This document shows positions 17,992-26,446 of a stretch of DNA of 64,000 bases, piece by piece. The translations under genes and the position numbers were made by a program. The first letter of the stretch is position 1. The number at the start of each line of letters is the position of its first letter. Origin of the DNA: Gallionella sp. (GTDB lineage: Bacteria; Pseudomonadota; Gammaproteobacteria; Burkholderiales; Gallionellaceae); NCBI GenBank assembly GCA_028707275.1, contig JAQTUP010000005.1:62001-126000 (forward strand), written 5' to 3'. The notes below the pieces were generated by a model. It had not been told where the DNA came from, did not search any database, and worked only from the letters and a program-made list of their open reading frames with translations.

Positions 17992-20900
17992 TTAGTTTAT
18001 CCAGGGTTCTGCCGGAGAGCCGATCCAGCGTGTTCCCTGAGGGATGTTTTCGCCCTTCAGGATTAAAGTAAGCGGTCCTAGTGTCGCACCATCACCGATG
18101 TGCGCGCCATACAGAATGGTGGTGCGTGCCCCGATGGTGACGCCGCGACCGATATGTACCACGCCTATTTTCATGATGCGATCTTCGAACAGGTGGGTCT
18201 GAGGGCCGCACCAGCTATTGAGCGCGGAATAATCGCCTATGTGTACGCAATCGAATTCTGTCATCTGGGTGGTATCCATGTAAATTCCCTTGCCGGTTTT
18301 GCAACCGAGCAGGCGCATGCAGGGCGGCAACATCGGAGTCCCGCGTAAAAAGTCCACAAAATTAGGCACGGCTATTGATTCATAAAGATTCGTGACCGCT
18401 TCGCTCGTCCAGACAAAGGCTGTCCACATCGGAGCTGAACGCGGCTTGTAGCGCCCGACCACCAGCCATTTGGTGAGTGCCACGAAGAGAAAGGAGCCCA
18501 CGCCGTAGAGAAAACCGGCGAGCGCGAGCGCGAGCGCGGTATCCATGAAGCGTCCGGCACCTGCCAGTGGCATGACCAGTTCAACGGTCAGATAGCCTAC
18601 GGCGATCACCACGGCCATCGGCATGACGATGCGCAAACCTTCGACCAGTCCGCGGCTCAGACGGCGCTGCATGCTGGGATGAAAAGTAAGCTTAGGGTCG
18701 AAACCTTCGAACTGTTCGCGGGCGGGCAAAATGATGGGCGGGTTTCCCACCCAGGTGTCACCCGGTTGCATGCGGCTATTTTCCGGAACGCTCGATTGCA
18801 CGCCGATCAGTACATCGTCGGGGATGACGCTGCCGTCGGGCACAAAGGCGCCGTTGCCCAGGAAGGTGCGATTGCCGATGACGGTGGGGCGCAAGCTCAT
18901 CCAGCCCCCCTCGATGCGCTCATCACCCAGCATCACGCCATCGGCGACAAAACTGTCGGCGCCGATGGTGAGCATGTCAGGGACCACGCCCAACGCGGTG
19001 GAAATTTCGGTGCCAGGCCCCACGCGGGCGCCCAGCAGTCTGTACCACCAGGGGGCATACACGGTGGCATATAGTCCGTGCAGTACAAACAGGCTCGATT
19101 CCTGTATCTGGTTGCCTAACCATTTGCCAAAATACACCGCGCTGTGAACAGACCAGCTGCCAGGCTCCAGGCGTGGCAGCACCAGATAGCGAAATCCGGC
19201 CGAGGCTAGCACGGTGGCCAGTACCAGCACAGCACTGGCAGGAATCGACACGATCAGGAAAGTGAAAAACGCACTGAACGGCGACAGATGGGCTTCCACT
19301 TCTTTGATCCAGTGTGCATCAATCCAGTCGATCAGGATAAAGCTTGGGAATACCGGCAGGAAAAAAACCACGGCAACCAGGTTTGCGCCCATGAAGTAGA
19401 CCAGTGTCTCCCACGCGGTGCGGGCTTTTGAAACCGGCAAGCGCGCTCTTCGGGCTTTAATATTGACGGCCTTCGCAAAATGCGCAGGCGAACCTTCCCA
19501 TTGTTGCGCGGCGGGGATGCGATGCCCTGATGCCAGCGAAGAGAGTCCGCCCAGATGTGCGTAATCGCCTATCATGGTGTCGCCTTCCATGACCGCATAT
19601 GAATCCACCACGGCTTCATGACCGATACTGATCGAACCTAGTATCAGTTCGCCCCGGTCGACTCTGGCGTTCTCAAAATTCACCGAAGAGCCGATTGATA
19701 CACCATTGCCAATGCTCAGCAGATCAGGCGCGCGCACTGCCAGCGCGCCGATGAGCACCTCGCTGCCGATTTTAGCCCCCAGGGCGCGCAGGTACATCGC
19801 ATTGAGCGAAGAGCCTGAGAGCAGGTGGCGCGGCGGGACTTCCGATATGCGGTCTGCCAGCCACCAGCGGAAGTACATGCCACCCCACAGCGGATAACGC
19901 CCGGGTTTGAGTCGTCCTACGACCAGCCATTTTGCGGCGATCACAAACAGGAAGCCGGCGAAATTGACAAACAGATAAACCAGCAGCGCGGCCATGATGG
20001 CGTGCGGCATACTGTCGCCCTCTTCACCGGTGAAATAGTGGTAGGTGAAAAAAGGTGAAAGCCATTGCGCCATTTTGAGGCAGACCAGCAACGGGATGGT
20101 CGCCGCTTGCGCCAGGCTGCATAAAATTCGGCGTCGCCTGGGTGTTTCAACGATTGTTGCCTCGGCAGCTGCGCCAGAGACCTGTTTTTTCGCAAGGGCT
20201 GAAGCGATGGCGCCAATCCGGCGCTCGCAGTAGATGTCGTGCACCGTTACGTTAGCAAAGCGACTATCTTCGCGCAGACGCGATACCAGTCTTGCCGCTA
20301 ACAGGGAATGTCCGCCCATGTCGGCGAAGAAATCGGCAGCACGCTGCAAAGGCTGTCCGGGAAAGAGCTGTCTCAAAACTGAAAACAACACCTCTTCAGC
20401 CGCGCCTTCAGGAATGTCTGATTCATCCTCTGTATTGGCCGCCTCGCTCAAGGGCTGAGCGCGCAATGCTTTGCGGTCGATTTTCCCGGAGGTCAGGCGC
20501 GGCAAGATCTGTACTTCCTCGAAGCGTGCGGGCACCATATAAGGTGGCAATTGCAGGGCCATGCGTTTGCGTAAATCGACAGGTGCCGTCTTTGCACTGG
20601 GTACAAAATAAGCCACCAGCTGCTCTATTTCGCCGACGAGCTTTAGCACCACCGCCACCGTGCCGATGCCGGGCTCTTTGGCGAGTACGGCTTCGATTTC
20701 GCCCAGCTCGACGCGATAACCGCGAATTTTAACCTGGTCGTCTACCCGCCCCAGACACTGAATGTTCCCGGCTTCGTCGATGCGTGCCAAATCGCCCGTG
20801 TGATAGAGTCTGGTCTCATGCGCGCCCTCAGCATGCGGGTTGGTGACGAATTTTTCCAGGGTAAGGTCGGGGCGTCCCAGATAGCCTTCCGCCACGCCCG

Positions 20901-21969
20901 GTCCTGTGATGCACAGCTCGCCTGTTTCACCCGCTGGCAGCAGTTTGAGTTCGGCATCGACCACCATCAGTCCGTAATTGGGCAGCGGGCGACCGATGGT
21001 CACCGCTTCGCCGCGATTTAATCGGGCAAGACTCGCCGATACGGTCGCTTCAGTCGGGCCGTAAGTATTAAAGAGCAGCCGTTCAGGGGTGGCCCAGCGC
21101 TCGACCAGCGGCTGCGGGCACATCTCCCCCCCGAGATTGATCAGTCGCAGGCACGCGATGTCGCGCGGGAACAGTGCCAGCAGGGTGGGCACCGCGTGCA
21201 GCACGCTGATCCTGTTTTTTTCGAGCATTTCAGGCAGTACGTCCGGATCGCCCACGATGTCGCGCGGTGCGAGCCACAAGGTGGCGCCGACCAGGTAGGA
21301 AATCCAGATTTCCTCGAAGGACATATCGAATGCAACGGAGAAACCCTGATACACACGGTCATCGGCATGTATTCCCAGGACTTCGTTCTCGCTGCGCAAG
21401 AAGTGGGTAATGCTGCGATGATTGACAAGGATGCCCTTGGGCTTGCCGGTGGAACCTGAGGTATAGATGACATAGGCCGGGTGATCCGGCGTGAACGCGT
21501 CAGACCTGCGGGTAAACTCTGTGCCGTGAGATTCGAGCAGATCTTCCAGTATCCATACAGGGCGCGTGTAACCCTCCAGCATGGGCAAAAATGCGCGACA
21601 GGTGAGTAGCCCCGGACTTTTTGCATCGTCGAGGCACACTTCTATCCGGTTGGTCGGGGTGTCTGCATCAAACGGTAACCAGGCGGCTCCCGCCTTGCTG
21701 ATGCCCGCTTGTGCTATCAAAAGGTTCAGCCCGCGCGGCAGCCATAAGCCTGCTACCTGTCCTGGCTGTACTCCTGAATCTATTAGTCCGCCGGCTATTT
21801 TTTCCGAAGCGGCGTTCAATTCCGCATAACTGAGCGTCAGTTCACCAAAGATCAGCGCCGTTTTATCCGGCTGCCTGAGGGCTGTGGCTTCAAGAAGATC
21901 GGGGAGGGTTTCGTCTCTTAAGAGATCAGGGCGATGCGAGCCGCGCAGAATCATATATCTGGACTTCAA
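17992..21969 (-). CDS. Pls/PosA-type membrane NRPS (A-T-six TM-three beta-helix domains)
   Basis: 1,325 residues. Adenylation domain about 1-510: YTSGSTGKPKG, FDMSFEEIW (Asp215, which binds the substrate amino group), NTYGPTEATV, YHTGDL, GRVDDQVKIRGYRVELGEIE, TSGKIDRKAL. Carrier domain with Ser555 in DMGGHSLLAARL. Then three repeated units, each of two membrane segments, a KWLVVGR-like segment and a hexapeptide-rich left-handed beta-helix domain (membrane pairs near 628-700, 850-930, 1090-1160). There is no condensation or thioesterase domain. This order and length match Pls of Streptomyces, which makes epsilon-poly-L-lysine; the C-terminal repeats catalyse chain growth there. The substrate here is unproven but a basic amino acid is plausible. 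Start TTG 21969 or ATG 21954; neither has a good ribosome-binding site. Confidence 0.88.
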   Translation of the reverse strand: MKSRYMILRGSHRPDLLRDETLPDLLEATALRQPDKTALIFGELTLSYAELNAASEKIAGGLIDSGVQPGQVAGLWLPRGLNLLIAQAGISKAGAAWLPFDADTPTNRIEVCLDDAKSPGLLTCRAFLPMLEGYTRPVWILEDLLESHGTEFTRRSDAFTPDHPAYVIYTSGSTGKPKGILVNHRSITHFLRSENEVLGIHADDRVYQGFSVAFDMSFEEIWISYLVGATLWLAPRDIVGDPDVLPEMLEKNRISVLHAVPTLLALFPRDIACLRLINLGGEMCPQPLVERWATPERLLFNTYGPTEATVSASLARLNRGEAVTIGRPLPNYGLMVVDAELKLLPAGETGELCITGPGVAEGYLGRPDLTLEKFVTNPHAEGAHETRLYHTGDLARIDEAGNIQCLGRVDDQVKIRGYRVELGEIEAVLAKEPGIGTVAVVLKLVGEIEQLVAYFVPSAKTAPVDLRKRMALQLPPYMVPARFEEVQILPRLTSGKIDRKALRAQPLSEAANTEDESDIPEGAAEEVLFSVLRQLFPGQPLQRAADFFADMGGHSLLAARLVSRLREDSRFANVTVHDIYCERRIGAIASALAKKQVSGAAAEATIVETPRRRRILCSLAQAATIPLLVCLKMAQWLSPFFTYHYFTGEEGDSMPHAIMAALLVYLFVNFAGFLFVIAAKWLVVGRLKPGRYPLWGGMYFRWWLADRISEVPPRHLLSGSSLNAMYLRALGAKIGSEVLIGALAVRAPDLLSIGNGVSIGSSVNFENARVDRGELILGSISIGHEAVVDSYAVMEGDTMIGDYAHLGGLSSLASGHRIPAAQQWEGSPAHFAKAVNIKARRARLPVSKARTAWETLVYFMGANLVAVVFFLPVFPSFILIDWIDAHWIKEVEAHLSPFSAFFTFLIVSIPASAVLVLATVLASAGFRYLVLPRLEPGSWSVHSAVYFGKWLGNQIQESSLFVLHGLYATVYAPWWYRLLGARVGPGTEISTALGVVPDMLTIGADSFVADGVMLGDERIEGGWMSLRPTVIGNRTFLGNGAFVPDGSVIPDDVLIGVQSSVPENSRMQPGDTWVGNPPIILPAREQFEGFDPKLTFHPSMQRRLSRGLVEGLRIVMPMAVVIAVGYLTVELVMPLAGAGRFMDTALALALAGFLYGVGSFLFVALTKWLVVGRYKPRSAPMWTAFVWTSEAVTNLYESIAVPNFVDFLRGTPMLPPCMRLLGCKTGKGIYMDTTQMTEFDCVHIGDYSALNSWCGPQTHLFEDRIMKIGVVHIGRGVTIGARTTILYGAHIGDGATLGPLTLILKGENIPQGTRWIGSPAEPWIN

Positions 21970-22351
21970 AAGTGGGAGGAGGGGAAAAAGATGTGCTCAT
22001 GCGGAGTCAGGATGAATTTTCTTGTGTTGAGTCCATCAGTTTCATTCCTGTTCGGGTATCTTTTCAGTCCGGTTGCGGGCTTCAGGTATGTATAATTCGT
22101 ATCAGTCTGTGCAGCTTAACATGCCATCCGGTATATAACAGCATGCTTATATGTTCCTGGCGCCTCGCCTGATGCCGAAAGATATTCGGGCGATTTGCAG
22201 AAGAGGGTGGTCAATTTTTACAGATCCTCACTGGCGTCAACCTGCTCGAACTGTCAGGATGCGCCTCATCCGGCTATGCCTGCAAATTTCAGGGGTATAG
22301 TGAGCGGGCTGGTTTTTTGAATGATGCAAAATATTCTCTGATGAGGACACC
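21970..22351. other. intergenic region upstream of the NRPS, no gene seen
   Basis: 382 bases between the divergent NRPS and lipoprotein genes. Open frames here are short and lack protein character. It is AT-richer than its flanks and must hold the promoters for both directions, but I see no convincing consensus pair, riboswitch or repeat. Confidence 0.5.
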
Positions 22352-22537
22352 ATGAACGTTTACATCGCCCTGTGCGCGCTGCTGCTTGCCGCCTGTAGTC
22401 CGGATGAGCCCAAAGTACCCGTCCCCAAACTGTTTGCGCCGCAACGCGAGGCGCTCGATAAAGCCCGCGCCGTAGCTCCCGCGCAACAGCAACAGGCTCA
22501 GGAACAACGCAAGGAAATCGAGCAGCAGACGCAGTAA
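22352..22537 (+). CDS. small lipoprotein
   Basis: 61 residues. Signal peptide of type II with lipobox LLAAC (Cys at residue 15), then a short charged and Gln-rich tail (AQQQQAQEQRKEIEQQTQ) likely to be helical. Lipid-anchored, probably small periplasmic protein; function unknown. Possible ribosome-binding site GATGAGG at 22340-22346. Low complexity makes homology assignment unsafe. Confidence 0.65.
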   Translation: MNVYIALCALLLAACSPDEPKVPVPKLFAPQREALDKARAVAPAQQQQAQEQRKEIEQQTQ

Positions 22538-22628
22538 TTGCCGGTGATATCCTTCTGGCAGGTAGAATGGAGCCGGACTGCCTGCATGGAATTTGTCAAC
22601 TTTTCGCAGGGCTTAAAAAGGAGAAAAA

Positions 22629-23219
22629 ATGCTGAACAGAAAAACGTACTTTATCCGCGAACACGTAGGCTTCATGAAGCTGTCGGACACCTACGACATT
22701 CTGGATCCAGAAACACAGGCACAGTTGGGGATCGCGAAGGAAAAGCCGGGTACGCTCATTCATGTGCTGCGTTTTCTGGTAAACAAACATTTTTTGCCGA
22801 CCAAGGTTTTTGTCTATGAAGGCGCCGATCATGAGGACGAGAGCCGCTTGTTGTTTTCGATTCAACGCGGTTTTACCCTGTTCAGATCCCGGGTGGATAT
22901 TTTCGATCGGTATGGAATGGTGATCGGCCGTTTAAAGAGCAAGGCGTTTTCGATCGGTGGCGCATTCTATGTTTTCGACGCCTCGGACAACGAAGTGGCC
23001 TTCGTCAAAGGGGACTGGAAAGGCTGGAACTTTCGTTTTCTGGACAAACAGGAAAATGAAACAGGCACCATCACCAAGAAGTGGGCGGGAATCGGCAAGG
23101 AACTGTTCACCTCGGCTGACAATTACATCATCGCGCTCAACCAGGAGCCTACCCCCGCGAATGCTATTTTGCTGCTCGCCGCCGGGCTGGCCGTGGATAC
23201 CATCTACAAGGAGGGATGA
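22629..23219 (+). CDS. LURP-one-related / phospholipid scramblase-like protein
   Basis: 196 residues. Beta-rich Tubby-C-terminal/LOR-like fold suggested by repeated short strands: VDIFDRYGMVIGRLKSK, GGAFYVFDASDNEVAFVKGDWKGWNFRFLD, ETGTITKKWAGIGKELFTSADNYIIAL. The last block is characteristic of bacterial LURP-one/scramblase family proteins. No membrane segment or signal peptide is obvious apart from a hydrophobic C-terminal stretch (NAILLLAAGLAVDTIY). Biochemical role in bacteria is not established. AAGGAG lies just upstream. Overlaps the next frame by 4 bases (ATGA). Confidence 0.78.
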   Translation: MLNRKTYFIREHVGFMKLSDTYDILDPETQAQLGIAKEKPGTLIHVLRFLVNKHFLPTKVFVYEGADHEDESRLLFSIQRGFTLFRSRVDIFDRYGMVIGRLKSKAFSIGGAFYVFDASDNEVAFVKGDWKGWNFRFLDKQENETGTITKKWAGIGKELFTSADNYIIALNQEPTPANAILLLAAGLAVDTIYKEG

Positions 23220-23443
23220 GTCTGAAACTGTTCAGGAAAAGTACGAAATTGACCCGTTTTTTCTCCGGCAAGTTTTTATTGTCACCCGCTGACATGCAGG
23301 AGTTAATGGATGTTCGAAAAAATCGCGAAAAGAATGTCGCCGATTTTCAGGCATTCTTTGCCGTATCGGATGCGCTTCTCAAGCCCGCTGCCAATGCGCT
23401 AACCGATGCTGACGTGGTGCGTTTGGTCAATGAAGTTCGGTAA
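23216..23443 (+). CDS. probable antitoxin of a PIN-domain toxin-antitoxin pair
   Basis: 75 residues. The C-terminal half (FQAFFAVSDALLKPAANALTDADVVRLVNEVR) resembles antitoxins encoded directly before PIN-family toxins, which end in a DxDVxxxVxxVR-like segment. The N-terminus is basic. It overlaps the start of a 34-codon PIN remnant at 23430, in the arrangement typical of these pairs. It also overlaps the upstream LURP-one gene by 4 bases. Whether it is still functional without an intact toxin is unknown; the assignment rests on context plus motif resemblance. Confidence 0.5.
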   Translation: MSLKLFRKSTKLTRFFSGKFLLSPADMQELMDVRKNREKNVADFQAFFAVSDALLKPAANALTDADVVRLVNEVR

Positions 23444-23534
23444 ACGTATCGTGCTGGATACCAGCACATTGTTGATGCTGAATCCATATGCAGGCGTTCA
23501 GGTTCTCACCCCGGCAGCGTATTTGGCAGACTGA
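23430..23534 (+). pseudogene. PIN-domain toxin remnant with internal deletion
   Basis: A 34-codon frame reads MKFGKRIVLDTSTL directly followed by LMLNPYAGVQVLTPAAYLAD and a stop. The first part matches the N-terminus of PIN-family toxins (VLDTSTLV, with the first catalytic Asp). The second matches their C-terminus (LLALHPxxGIxILTPADFL). About 100 central residues with the other acidic residues are missing. The reading frame is still intact across the junction, which points to a clean in-frame internal deletion. Confidence 0.62.
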
Positions 23535-23663
23535 CGCTCCGTGTATCCACAATTTGACTGGGCTTCTCATTTGACAGGCGCCTCGCGATACCGGGAGAAA
23601 AGCTGGTAAAACTGCAAAGATCCGATGCATATTCGATACGGGAGACTTGGGGGGATTAAAGCA

Positions 23664-23771
23664 ATGAAACTGCAATCCCCGCTCATCATCGGCGTCACCC
23701 TTCTGGCGGGTTGTCGGCAAGTCGTGTTCGTTTGCCCCGTGCCGACGGAAGTGAGTGTAATTCGAGGCTAG
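23664..23771 (+). CDS. very small putative lipoprotein
   Basis: 35 codons: MKLQSPLIIGVTLLAGC and an 18-residue tail (RQVVFVCPVPTEVSVIRG). The signal peptide has a good lipobox LLAGC. GGGGGA about 8 bases before the ATG could be a ribosome-binding site. No recognisable function. It could be a chance frame, as support is only the lipobox and spacing. Confidence 0.35.
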   Translation: MKLQSPLIIGVTLLAGCRQVVFVCPVPTEVSVIRG

Positions 23772-23790
23772 CCCCGCCGCTGCAACTTCT

Positions 23791-23830
23791 TCGGCGGCGC
23801 ACAGGCCTGCCTGCTGCAGGCAGGGGGTGA
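23791..23830. repeat. GC-rich palindromic element (CCTGCCTG-CTG-CAGGCAGG)
   Basis: Starts TCGGCGGCGCACAGG, the same word that ends the 240-bp dispersed repeat, then a perfect 8-bp stem, CCTGCCTG 23806-23813 and CAGGCAGG 23817-23824, with a 3-base loop. Similar CAGGCAGG palindromes occur in murE and at 26098-26300. Confidence 0.7.
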
Positions 23831-23892
23831 GGGCGGAATAAAATGGTTCTATGTGATTTTCAGTGGATATGCGAATTTACAAATTTACTTTT

Positions 23893-24133
23893 GCCGGTGG
23901 CAGACCGGCAGCTGGCCACCTTCTTTTGCGTCGCCAAAAGAAGGTGGCTCAAGAAAAGGCGACCCCGGCTTGCCGCGCCAGCCTGTCTTGCATAAGGCTG
24001 GCTGGCGTACCCTTGATAGCCAGCAAACAGCGGGGCTGCGGAACTCGCACGATCCGCTTCGCGGCCACGTACTCAAACAGTCCTCGCCCAACGGCACCGC
24101 TGTTTACCCGCTATCTGCGGCGGCGCACAGGGG
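23893..24133 (+). repeat. dispersed repeat, copy A (left of the ApeA-like gene)
   Basis: About 241 bp. Outer end GCCGGTGGCAG, then a hairpin with a perfect 14-bp stem (23915-23928 with 23935-23948) containing CTTCTTTTG. A central conserved part holds GGGGCTGCGGAACTCGCACGA and ACTCAAACAGT, and the inner end is GGCGGCGCACAGGGG. The same layout is found at 57415 (same strand) and 58438 (opposite strand). Open frames crossing it are non-coding in my view. Confidence 0.88.
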
Positions 24134-24501
24134 TTAAGGGTGGTACTGAAAGTGCGTAATTTCATCGTGCTGTTTATTTTGGAGTTTTCAAATCACCCAC
24201 TGCATTTCACATCGAGCCAATAAAATTAAGTCGGGTTTGGATAGGTGGTTTTTGCGTCCCCGGCGACGACTTCAGGGCGGGGGGCAGCAAGGATGAATGA
24301 CTGGTTTGTGCCAATTGCTGCTATTCGGTGAGTTTACCAAGTGATTGGTGCTCCATTCAAAACAGGAAAAAAACTCCTGTGTAAGCCTGCCTATTTGAAT
24401 TAGGTCTCCTTACTTAACGCTATTTTTAGCTCAGCCAATTTTACATTGTATGCTATGCGGAATCGGGTGAAATTGTGACCTCCCCCACAATAATTCCCAC
24501 T
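24134..24501. other. intergenic region, nothing recognised
   Basis: 368 AT-richer bases between repeat copy A and the 3' end of the ApeA-like gene. No open frame with protein character, no clear hairpin terminator and no known RNA motif seen. Confidence 0.5.
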
Positions 24502-25896
24502 CTACGAATTGGCATCCCATCCCGCTTCTATCAAGTCAGAGGCAGCGAAGGTGAACTCCAATGCATCGGTTAGAAAACTCATTAGAGGCTCAATTGCAGC
24601 ATAGTTGAAGTTGTCAGAGCCACCGTGAACGAAATAATTACGACATTTGACAGAGGTCTTCAATACTAACGTTAATTCCGGAAATTTGTGCCCAAGGTGA
24701 CGTGCCACTATATCACCCCTATGCAACACTTTCGTTGTCAAAGAAGGCTTACCCATTCTGCCCAGAGCATTCATTATGCTGTCTCGTTCAATGCCACGTA
24801 GACTCTTGAAAATCGTGCGGCATTGAGTTTGTGCTGCCACAAGTTCGGTTGACATTTCTGGAGCAATGGGGACTGCTTCTTTCGGGAGAAGATCGAACAT
24901 GTTGGCTGCCGCAATCAAACGGTTGGTATCGTATGAGTTTCCTTGGCGCAAACATTCGTTGTAGCGCGCTCGGGCGATCCTCCAGGTAGAATCGCGAACA
25001 ACCCAGTCTTTTAAGGCTGTAGCGAATTCTTCCGGCCTGTGTACAGCGTCAAGTGGAATGTCACCTGGATGCGGCACTTCAACGGACTTGTCGTTTTTTT
25101 TATAGCCTTGCGGTGCAAAGCTCCAACTTAAATGCAGTGGTGCGTGCGGTTGGACTGACTCATCTGCAATATCCAAACAAACCGACTTGACACCTTGTTT
25201 TCGACCGGCGAGTAGCGTTAGAAATCTAACTACAGTCATAGTCAGTTCAATGCAGTCGTCAAAGGCAACTGGGGTTACAGGAGTTACCGTAACCATTATT
25301 TTATTCTTTATAAAAACACCGTTGGGGCCACCCATATTGTAACTGGGACAGTGATTAACTGAGATTCTGCCAATCACAGTGTCGACGGAAATTATTTCGC
25401 GCTTGCCTGTGAAGTATGTGATCAGTGGCATACCCCCTACTGCAATCTCTCGATCTATATTGTTAGATTTAACAACATTTTCAATGAGCGGTTTTGAATC
25501 AATAACATGACCGAAAGCATCAAAGTCGTAAAAGATAGAAGAAATATCGGTAACAGTGAAATGCACAGCTTTGATAGAAGGCTGATCCGGTTGAAGATGT
25601 TGTGATCCTATCGTTACGAAATGGGGGAACACATCAGCATGGCAATACCTCTCCTCATCCATGGCCCCTGAATTCCCCCAGAAAGTGCAAATGCACTGTA
25701 TGCAGCTAACTTTAGAAAGGTCATGTAGTTGGCCGTGAATAAGACGGGGGATTTTTGGCTGATGATTAGTTCCTTCAAGGCGTAATTTCAGTGTGCTGTT
25801 GCGGCCCTTCAGACGAAGCTCTCCGAAAACTTCGGAGCCATCAGGCAATGCAAATTTACCTAATTTCCGCGATTTTTTAGAAGCTACTTTCTTCAT
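24502..25896 (-). CDS. ApeA-like HEPN-domain protein, probable anti-phage defence
   Basis: 464 residues. The N-terminal part (KLGKFALPDGSEVFGELRLKGRNS, RLIHGQLHDLSKVSCIQC) resembles the ApeA N-terminal domain. The C-terminal part is helical and holds RNYFVHG, an R-x4-H motif (Arg419, His424) diagnostic of HEPN ribonuclease domains. ApeA proteins act in abortive infection, presumably by RNA cleavage; function here is inferred. The gene is visibly AT-richer than its neighbours and uses different codons. It stands alone, and lies between inverted copies of a dispersed repeat (23893-24133 and 26085-26330). This suggests horizontal acquisition. Confidence 0.75.
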   Translation of the reverse strand: MKKVASKKSRKLGKFALPDGSEVFGELRLKGRNSTLKLRLEGTNHQPKIPRLIHGQLHDLSKVSCIQCICTFWGNSGAMDEERYCHADVFPHFVTIGSQHLQPDQPSIKAVHFTVTDISSIFYDFDAFGHVIDSKPLIENVVKSNNIDREIAVGGMPLITYFTGKREIISVDTVIGRISVNHCPSYNMGGPNGVFIKNKIMVTVTPVTPVAFDDCIELTMTVVRFLTLLAGRKQGVKSVCLDIADESVQPHAPLHLSWSFAPQGYKKNDKSVEVPHPGDIPLDAVHRPEEFATALKDWVVRDSTWRIARARYNECLRQGNSYDTNRLIAAANMFDLLPKEAVPIAPEMSTELVAAQTQCRTIFKSLRGIERDSIMNALGRMGKPSLTTKVLHRGDIVARHLGHKFPELTLVLKTSVKCRNYFVHGGSDNFNYAAIEPLMSFLTDALEFTFAASDLIEAGWDANS

Positions 25897-26084
25897 CCTA
25901 TTTGTCCATTAGTCGGTTGGGCACTGCGGGCACTGCGAATTCTAAACTGATCATTGTATAGAGTGGTTATTCTCCGACGTCCGCTGTGTCTCGTTTGCCG
26001 CATGTCATGAGCGACTGCATTCGGGCGATGCGCTTATGAGGTTAAATTGTCGTAATGGGGCGTTGATGCCAGCGCGGTTCCCAT

Positions 26085-26330
26085 CCCCTGTCCGCCGACA
26101 GGCAGGCCTGTGCGCCGCCGAAGACTGCCTGTACACAGGCAGAAAGGCAAACAACGGTGTGGGTAGGCGAGCACTGTTTGAGCACGTAGCCGCGCAGCGG
26201 ATCGGGCGAGTTGCGTAGTCCCGCCTGTTTGCGGTTATCAAGGGAACTCCGCCTGACTGTCACCTGCCTGCCATGTCCGCCGACAGGCAGGCCTGTGCGC
26301 AGCCCCGTTTGTTTGCGAAAAGCTCGGGAT
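26085..26330 (-). repeat. dispersed repeat, copy B (right of the ApeA-like gene, degenerate)
   Basis: Reverse orientation relative to copy A. The inner end (CCCCTGTCCGCCGACAGG, CTGTGCGCCGCCGAAG) faces the ApeA-like gene. The central part has ACTGTTTGAGCACGTAGC and GGCGAGTTGCG. A second partial fragment (CCGACAGGCAGGCCTGTGCG followed by CAGCCCCGTTTGTTTGCG) follows at about 26277-26330. The terminal hairpin seen in copies A, C and D is missing, so this copy is truncated or rearranged. Confidence 0.75.
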
Positions 26331-26351
26331 CTGGAAAAGATATGCTGCTAA

Positions 26352-26442
26352 TTCACCCTTCACCCTTCACCCTTCACCCTTCACCCTTCACCCTTCACCC
26401 TTCACCCTTCACCCTTCACCCTTCACCCTCCACCCTTCACCG
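26352..26442. repeat. 13-unit 7-bp tandem array, unit TTCACCC
   Basis: Eleven perfect consecutive TTCACCC units (26352-26428), then TCCACCC and TTCACCG. It is the longest and most uniform heptamer array in the window. It ends 4 bases before the dbpA stop codon on the opposite strand, so it forms the immediate 3' flank of dbpA. No unique spacers, so not a CRISPR. Confidence 0.97.
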
Positions 26443-26446
26443 CTTT

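Noticed and set aside
21972-22172. 66-codon frame upstream of the NRPS
   Set aside because: No family resemblance, no ribosome-binding site, and composition unlike local genes.
23853-24159. Open frames of 94-98 codons across repeat copy A (and similar ones in copies C and D)
   Set aside because: They follow the repeat rather than a protein. Sequence such as NSHDPLRGHVLKQSSPN recurs only because the DNA repeat recurs, and the hairpin is inside the frame.
26352-26442. Possible CRISPR array
   Set aside because: Units are 7 bp and contiguous without spacers, and no cas genes are present.
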